DNA of 64,000 bases, from positions 1,612,001-1,676,000 of the forward strand of contig NZ_CP021744.1 in NCBI RefSeq assembly GCF_002192455.1. The letters run 5' to 3'. Below the pieces are notes generated by a model that saw only the letters and a list, made by a program, of their open reading frames with translations, was not told the origin of the DNA and ran no database searches. Source of the stretch: Streptomyces albireticuli. Lineage in GTDB: Bacteria > Actinomycetota > Actinomycetes > Streptomycetales > Streptomycetaceae. Of this stretch, positions 58,984-64,000 are shown piece after piece. The translations under genes and the position numbers were made by a program. The stretch's first letter is position 1, and every line of letters begins with the position of its first letter.

Positions 58984-59396
58984 CAGTGCACCGCCTTCCG
59001 CCCCCGTCCAACGATCAAGGCAGACTACTGCGCGGGCGGCGGACCCTGCACCCGGACGCGACGGGTCCTCCACCAACTCTCCCGTCCTTCGTAGGTGTTG
59101 TCCCGGGCCCGTGCGACGGGAGTGAGCCGTTTCATAGCGGCAGGTCCACGACGGTTCCCCGGGCGGGTCGCTGACGGGCGGTCGGCGGGGCGCGAGGGCC
59201 TGCCGAGCGGGGTGGGGCGGAACCGGCCGGTCAGCGGCCGGTACGGGCCAGTCACCCGGTCGGACTAGCCGAAGGGAGCCGTGGGTGCGCTCCTTTTGGG
59301 GAAGATCTGCCGAAAGGGCGGCTCGAGGGCTTCGGTTGGGCAAGGATGCCGGTTCGGTCCCGAGCATCCCCTACGACGAACGGGAAGAGTCGACTC
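58984..59396. promoter_or_regulatory. Divergent promoter region of the HEPN gene and glgX
   Basis: This 413-base stretch separates the HEPN gene from glgX. It is not GC-saturated around 59280-59400, and GGGAAGAG precedes the glgX start. I see no clear operator or small gene. Confidence 0.45.
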
Positions 59397-61523
59397 ATGC
59401 AGGTCTGGCCGGGACAGGCGTACCCCCTCGGCGCCACCTACGACGGCGCCGGCACCAACTTCGCGGTCTTCTCCGAGGCCGCCGAGCGGATCGAGCTGTG
59501 CCTGCTGCACGACGACGGCTCGGAGACGGCGGTGGAGCTCCGCGAGAGCGACGCGTTCGTGCGGCACGCCTATCTGCCGGGCATCATGCCCGGTCAGCGC
59601 TACGGCTTCCGGGCGCACGGCCCGTACGAGCCGGAGCGCGGGCACCGCTGCAACTCCGCCAAGCTGCTGCTCGATCCGTACGCGCGGGCGGTGAGCGGGG
59701 AGGTCGACTGGGGCGAGGCGGTCTACGGCTACCACTTCGGGCGGCCGGAGAAGCGCAATGACATGGACTCGGCACCGCACATGATGACGTCGGTGGTGGT
59801 CAATCCGTACTTCGACTGGGGCGACGACCGGCCGCCGCGTACGGACTACCACCGGACGGTCATCTACGAGGCCCATGTGAAGGGCCTGACGATGCGCCAC
59901 CCGGCGCTGCCGGAGGAGATCCGGGGGACGTACGCGGCCCTGGCGCACCCGGCGGTCATCGAGCACCTGACCGAGCTGGGCGTGACGGCGATCGAGCTGA
60001 TGCCGGTCCATCAGTTCGTGCACGACCACCGGCTGGTGGACGCGGGGATGGCCAACTACTGGGGCTACAACACCATCGGGTTCTTCGCCCCGCACAACGC
60101 CTACGCCTCCTGGGGCGACCGCGGCCAGCAGGTGCTGGAGTTCAAGTCGGCCGTGCGGGCGCTGCACGCGGCGGGCATCGAGGTCATTCTGGATGTGGTC
60201 TACAACCACACGGCGGAGGGCAGCCATCTGGGGCCGACGCTCTCCTTCCGGGGTCTGGACAACGCCTCGTACTACCGGCTCGCGGAGGACCCGCGCTATT
60301 ACATGGACACGACCGGCACCGGCAATTCCCTGCTGATGCGCAGCCCGCACGTGCTCCAGCTGATCATGGACTCGCTGCGCTACTGGGTGACCGAGATGCG
60401 GGTGGACGGCTTCCGCTTCGATCTGGCGGCGACGCTGGCCCGGCAGTTCCACGAGGTGGACCGGCTGTCGTCGTTCTTCGACCTGGTGCAGCAGGACCCG
60501 GTCGTCAGCCAGGTGAAGCTGATCGCCGAGCCGTGGGACGTCGGCGAGGGCGGCTACCAGGTGGGGAATTTTCCGCCGTTGTGGGCCGAATGGAACGGCA
60601 AATTTCGGGACACGTCCCGGGACCTCTGGCGCGGCGAGCCCGCGACCCTGGCCGAGTTCGGGTCCCGGCTGACCGGCTCCTCCGACCTCTACCAGGGCGA
60701 CGGCAGGCGCCCCCTGGCCTCCATCAACTTCGTCACCTGCCACGACGGCTTCACCCTGCACGACCTGGTCTCGTACAACGACAAGCGCAACGCCGCCAAC
60801 GGCGAGCAGAACCGTGACGGCGAGAGCCACAACCGCTCCTGGAACTGCGGGGCGGAGGGCGAGACCGACGACGCCGGGGTGCTCGACCTGCGGGAACGTC
60901 AGATGCGCAACTTCATCGCCACCCTGATGGTGTCTCAGGGCGTGCCGATGCTCAGCCACGGCGACGAGTTCGCGCGCACCCAGCTCGGCAACAACAACGC
61001 CTACTGTCAGGACAACGAGATCTCCTGGGTGCGCTGGCCGCACCCCTCCGACGGCTCCACCGCCCGCGCGCGCCGGATGCTGGAGTTCACCCGGGCCATG
61101 GTCTGGCTCCGCCGGGACCACCCCGTCTTCCGGCGCCGGCGCTTCTTCCACGGCCGCCCGGTGCAGGGCACGCACGACGAGCTCTCGGACATCGCGTGGT
61201 TCACCCATGAGGGGGACGAGATGCGCGAGCGCGACTGGCACGCCTCGCACGCCAAATCGCTGACGGTCTTCCTCAACGGCGGCGCGATCTCCGAGCCGGG
61301 CCCGCGCGGCGAGCCGATCGTCGACGACTCGTTCCTGCTGATGTTCAACGCGCACGACGCCCCGCTGGACTTCGTGGTGCCCGTGGACCACGGCCGGCAG
61401 TGGCAGGTCGTGGTGGACACCGCCCGCCCGCACGGCGTGGAGACCGACGGGCCCAAGGTCCAGGCCGGTGACCGGCTGACGCTGACGGACCGCAGCCTGA
61501 CGGTGTTGCAGCGCCCGGCGTAG
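59397..61523 (+). CDS. glgX: Glycogen debranching enzyme
   Basis: Enzyme of 708 residues of GH13 subfamily 11. An N-terminal CBM48 domain (GQAYPLGATYDGAGTNFAVF) precedes the catalytic barrel. Catalytic regions are DVVYNH (I), VDGFRFDLA with nucleophile Asp (II), LIAEPWD with acid/base Glu (III) and FVTCHDGF (IV). It hydrolyses alpha-1,6 branches of glycogen, usually after phosphorylase. ATG at 59397 has GGGAAGAG about seven bases upstream. treY follows after 42 bases on the same strand, so glycogen would be turned to trehalose by genes of this block. Confidence 0.95.
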   Translation: MQVWPGQAYPLGATYDGAGTNFAVFSEAAERIELCLLHDDGSETAVELRESDAFVRHAYLPGIMPGQRYGFRAHGPYEPERGHRCNSAKLLLDPYARAVSGEVDWGEAVYGYHFGRPEKRNDMDSAPHMMTSVVVNPYFDWGDDRPPRTDYHRTVIYEAHVKGLTMRHPALPEEIRGTYAALAHPAVIEHLTELGVTAIELMPVHQFVHDHRLVDAGMANYWGYNTIGFFAPHNAYASWGDRGQQVLEFKSAVRALHAAGIEVILDVVYNHTAEGSHLGPTLSFRGLDNASYYRLAEDPRYYMDTTGTGNSLLMRSPHVLQLIMDSLRYWVTEMRVDGFRFDLAATLARQFHEVDRLSSFFDLVQQDPVVSQVKLIAEPWDVGEGGYQVGNFPPLWAEWNGKFRDTSRDLWRGEPATLAEFGSRLTGSSDLYQGDGRRPLASINFVTCHDGFTLHDLVSYNDKRNAANGEQNRDGESHNRSWNCGAEGETDDAGVLDLRERQMRNFIATLMVSQGVPMLSHGDEFARTQLGNNNAYCQDNEISWVRWPHPSDGSTARARRMLEFTRAMVWLRRDHPVFRRRRFFHGRPVQGTHDELSDIAWFTHEGDEMRERDWHASHAKSLTVFLNGGAISEPGPRGEPIVDDSFLLMFNAHDAPLDFVVPVDHGRQWQVVVDTARPHGVETDGPKVQAGDRLTLTDRSLTVLQRPA

Positions 61524-61565
61524 TCCGCCGCGACAACGGCGCCCGTTGTGGGTACGTACGTTCCC

Positions 61566-63983
61566 ATGACGCCCGACACCGCCGCGCCGCCGACCGCCAC
61601 CTACCGGCTCCAGCTCCAGCCCGGCTTCCCCTTCCGGGCAGCCGAGCGGGCAGTGCCCCACCTCGCCGCCCTCGGGGTGTCGCACCTGCACCTGTCCCCC
61701 GTCCTGGAGGCCGTGCCGGGCTCCAGCCACGGCTACGACGTGACCGACCACTCGGCCGTAAGGGCGGAGCTGGGCGGCGAGGAGGGCCTGCGGGCGCTGT
61801 CCCGGACCGCCCGGGCGCACGGGCTCGGGCTGATCCTCGACATCGTCCCGAACCACATGGCGGTCCCCGCCTGCCTGCGGCTCAACGGCCCGCTGTGGCG
61901 GGTGCTGCGCGACGGGCCGGCCTCCCCGTACGCCCGCTGGTTCGACATCGACTGGTCGGAGCACGGCGGGAAGGTGCTGCTGCCGGTGCTGGCCGGGCGG
62001 CTGGGCGACGAGCTCGCGCACTTCCGGGTGGAACCGGGCGCCGCCTCCCCGGGCGGCGCGGACGGCAGCGGCGTCCTGCGCTACCGCGACCATGTCCTGC
62101 CGCTGCGGCCCGGCTCCGAGCGGCTGCCGCTGCCCGAGCTGCTGGACGCCCAGTGGTACCGGCCGGCGTGGTGGCGGCTGGCCCGGACGGAGCTGAACTA
62201 CCGGCGCTTCTTCACCGTCTCCCAGCTGATCGCGGTCCGCGTGGAGGACCCCGAGGTCTTCGACGCCACCCACGCGAAGGTGGTCCAGCTGCTGCGCGAG
62301 GGCGTGCTCGACGGGCTGCGCGTCGACCACCCCGACGGGCTCGCCGACCCGGCCGGCTACCTGCGCCGGCTCGCCGGCGCCACCGGGGGCCGCTGGACGG
62401 TGGTGGAGAAGATCCTCAGCGGGGACGAGCGGCTGCCCGCGGGCTGGCAGGTGGCCGGGACGACCGGCTACGACGCCCTGCGCCACCTCGACGGCCTGTT
62501 CGTCGACCCGGAGGGCGCCGCCGAGCTGGGCGCCCGCTACCGCGCCTTCACCGGCCTGCCGCCCGACCGGGGCGGCGACTGGCCCGCGACGCAGCGCCGC
62601 GCCGCGTACAAGGTGATCACCCATGAGCTCGCCGCCGAGGTCGAACGGCTGGTGCGCGGCGCCGGGCGGCTCTGCGAGATCTCGCTGCCGCTGCGCGACC
62701 ACGCCCCCTGGGCGCTGCGCACCGCGCTGCGCGAGATCCTCGTCCGGCTGCCCGTCTACCGGCCCTACGCCGTCCCCGGGAAGCCGGTCGCCCCCGTGGA
62801 CGCCACGCTGCTGGACCAGGCCGCCCAGGGGGCGCGTACGGCCTTCGCCGTGCCGGAGGAGGCCCTGGTGGTCGAGACGGTCCGGGACGCCGCCCTGGGC
62901 CGCCTGGGGGCCGGGCCGGAGCACCGGGACTTCTGCGCCCGGTTCGCCCAGACCGCGTCCGCGCTGCGCGCGAAGTCCGTGGAGGACACCGCCTTCTACC
63001 GGCACGCTCCCCTGCTGTCGGCCACGGAGGTCGGCGGCGTCCCGGACCGGCCCGCGGTGCCGCCCGCCGACTTCCACGCCTACTGCGCCCGGATCCAGCG
63101 CGACTGGCCGGCCACCGGCACGGTCCTGTCCACCCACGACACCAAGCGCAGCGCGGACCTGAGGGCCCGGATCGCCGCCCTGAGCGAATTCCCGCACCGG
63201 TGGGGCGAGCTCATGGACCGGGTGGCGGGACCGTCCGGCGGCGGGGCGTACGAGGCCGCCGCGCCGGACCCGCACGTGGCGTGGCTGGCCTGGCAGAGCG
63301 TCTTCGGGCTCGGCTCCGCCGATCCGGAGCGGCTGGCCCCGGCGCTGCTGAAGAGCGTCCGGGAGGCCGGGCTGCGCACCACGTGGACGGAGCCGGACGC
63401 CGCGTACGAGGCGGCGGTGGAGGCGTACGCGGCGGCGGGGCCGTGCGGTCCGGCGCACGCGGAGCTCGGGCCGCTGGAGGAGGCCCTGGCCCCGGCGGTA
63501 CGGGCCAACACGCTGGGCGCGGCGCTGCTGCACCTGACCATGCCGGGCGTGCCGGAGGTGTACATGGGCACCGAGCGCCTGCGCACCGCCCTGGTGGACC
63601 CCGACAACCGGAGGGTGCCGGACTTCCCCGGCGCCGAGCCGACCGGCCTGTCCGCCGAGAAGCTGCGGCTCACGGGGGTCGCGCTGCGGCTGCGCCGGGC
63701 GCACCCCGAGTGGTTCGGCGCCGACGGCTCGTACACCCCGCTGGCCGCCCTCGGCCCGGCCGCCGGGCACTGCGTGGCCTTCGTCCGGTCCGGCGCGGCC
63801 GTCTCCGTCGCGACACGGCTGCGCGGGCGGCTCGAGGAGGCGGGCGGCTGGCGGGGGACGGCCCTGGAGCTGCCGGGCGGCGGCCGCTGGCGGGAGCTGC
63901 TGACGGACCGCGCCGTGGCGGGGCGGGTGGAACTGGCGGAGCTGCTGGACGTCTATCCGGTGGCGCTGCTGGTGCGCGGCTGA
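61566..63983 (+). CDS. treY: Maltooligosyl trehalose synthase
   Basis: Enzyme of 805 residues of GH13 subfamily 26. The N-terminus shows TYRLQLQPGFPFRAAERAVP and HLHLSPVLEAVPGSSHGYDV. The catalytic regions are DIVPNHMAV, GLRVDHPDGLADP and VVEKILSGDE. The long insert typical of TreY and the C-terminal barrel are complete. It isomerises the reducing end of malto-oligosaccharides to trehalosyl form; the partner TreZ is expected just beyond the right edge. ATG at 61566 is used; a GTG at 61548 would add six residues. The gene ends 17 bases before the window end. Confidence 0.94.
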   Translation: MTPDTAAPPTATYRLQLQPGFPFRAAERAVPHLAALGVSHLHLSPVLEAVPGSSHGYDVTDHSAVRAELGGEEGLRALSRTARAHGLGLILDIVPNHMAVPACLRLNGPLWRVLRDGPASPYARWFDIDWSEHGGKVLLPVLAGRLGDELAHFRVEPGAASPGGADGSGVLRYRDHVLPLRPGSERLPLPELLDAQWYRPAWWRLARTELNYRRFFTVSQLIAVRVEDPEVFDATHAKVVQLLREGVLDGLRVDHPDGLADPAGYLRRLAGATGGRWTVVEKILSGDERLPAGWQVAGTTGYDALRHLDGLFVDPEGAAELGARYRAFTGLPPDRGGDWPATQRRAAYKVITHELAAEVERLVRGAGRLCEISLPLRDHAPWALRTALREILVRLPVYRPYAVPGKPVAPVDATLLDQAAQGARTAFAVPEEALVVETVRDAALGRLGAGPEHRDFCARFAQTASALRAKSVEDTAFYRHAPLLSATEVGGVPDRPAVPPADFHAYCARIQRDWPATGTVLSTHDTKRSADLRARIAALSEFPHRWGELMDRVAGPSGGGAYEAAAPDPHVAWLAWQSVFGLGSADPERLAPALLKSVREAGLRTTWTEPDAAYEAAVEAYAAAGPCGPAHAELGPLEEALAPAVRANTLGAALLHLTMPGVPEVYMGTERLRTALVDPDNRRVPDFPGAEPTGLSAEKLRLTGVALRLRRAHPEWFGADGSYTPLAALGPAAGHCVAFVRSGAAVSVATRLRGRLEEAGGWRGTALELPGGGRWRELLTDRAVAGRVELAELLDVYPVALLVRG

Positions 63984-64000
63984 CCGGCCGGCTCCGGTTC

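Noticed and set aside
59265..63770. 1,501-codon open frame antisense to glgX and treY
   Set aside because: Same cause: G/C at third positions removes stops on the opposite strand. The translation shows no domain, and both plus-strand genes are complete enzymes.

Overview
The window is high-GC actinobacterial chromosome, almost certainly Streptomyces. The support is strong G/C bias at third codon positions, frequent GTG and TTG starts, Streptomyces-type families (PucR, DUF2637, SAV_2148-type HEPN, NHLM-type bacteriocin export, an Ada-AlkA fusion) and several copies of a GC-rich intergenic repeat. I see no rRNA, tRNA, CRISPR array, prophage or insertion sequence. About 54 protein genes can be supported, plus several very short upstream reading frames.

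Layout. 1-2.0 kb: end of a bacteriocin locus (double-glycine peptide, HlyD-type adaptor, C39 peptidase/ABC exporter cut by the left edge). 2.5-6.6 kb: mgtA-mgtC magnesium pair with a candidate leader peptide. 6.7-9.6 kb: membrane-anchored EEP hydrolase, a long non-coding stretch, then a small membrane protein coupled to a Crp/Fnr-type regulator. 9.7-18.4 kb: purine catabolism (PucR regulator divergent from three xanthine dehydrogenase subunits, an AzgA-type purine permease and XdhC). 18.5-25.6 kb: secreted trypsin-like protease, TetM/OtrA-type ribosomal-protection GTPase with a likely translational attenuator, TPR-like protein, GntR regulator and an FhuF-like protein behind an iron box. 25.8-32.8 kb: DUF2637 protein, serine-kinase-type ATP-binding protein, a very long PP2C-like protein divergent from a LuxR-type regulator, and a DUF456 protein. 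33.0-40.0 kb: alkylation repair (Ada-AlkA fusion and Ogt), rsgA with upstream control elements, YihY/BrkB membrane protein, GAF regulator and GNAT acetyltransferase.

40.4-49.8 kb is the most coherent block: assimilatory sulfur metabolism on the plus strand. It holds a cysteine-type leader peptide, siroheme sulfite reductase, a small zinc-ribbon protein, cysH, cysC, cysD, cysN, then a sulfonate ABC transporter (ssuABC) and a sirohydrochlorin chelatase-type protein that would supply siroheme. Most neighbours overlap or nearly touch. Between cysN and ssuA sits a tiny reading frame encoding Met-Thr-Cys-Cys-Cys-Arg, a candidate cysteine-sensing element inside the operon.

49.8-57.6 kb: LysE exporter, subtilisin-like protease, macrolide-type glycosyltransferase divergent from an APH-like kinase around a promoter with an embedded palindrome, a secreted B-lectin, an M43-type metalloprotease, a small conserved protein and a DnaQ-like exonuclease. 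57.7-64.0 kb: HEPN protein, then glgX and treY (glycogen to trehalose).

The recurring theme is control at mRNA leaders: candidate short reading frames or Shine-Dalgarno hairpins precede mgtA, the Tet-type gene, rsgA, the sulfite reductase and ssuA. All of these are read from sequence only and none has been tested.
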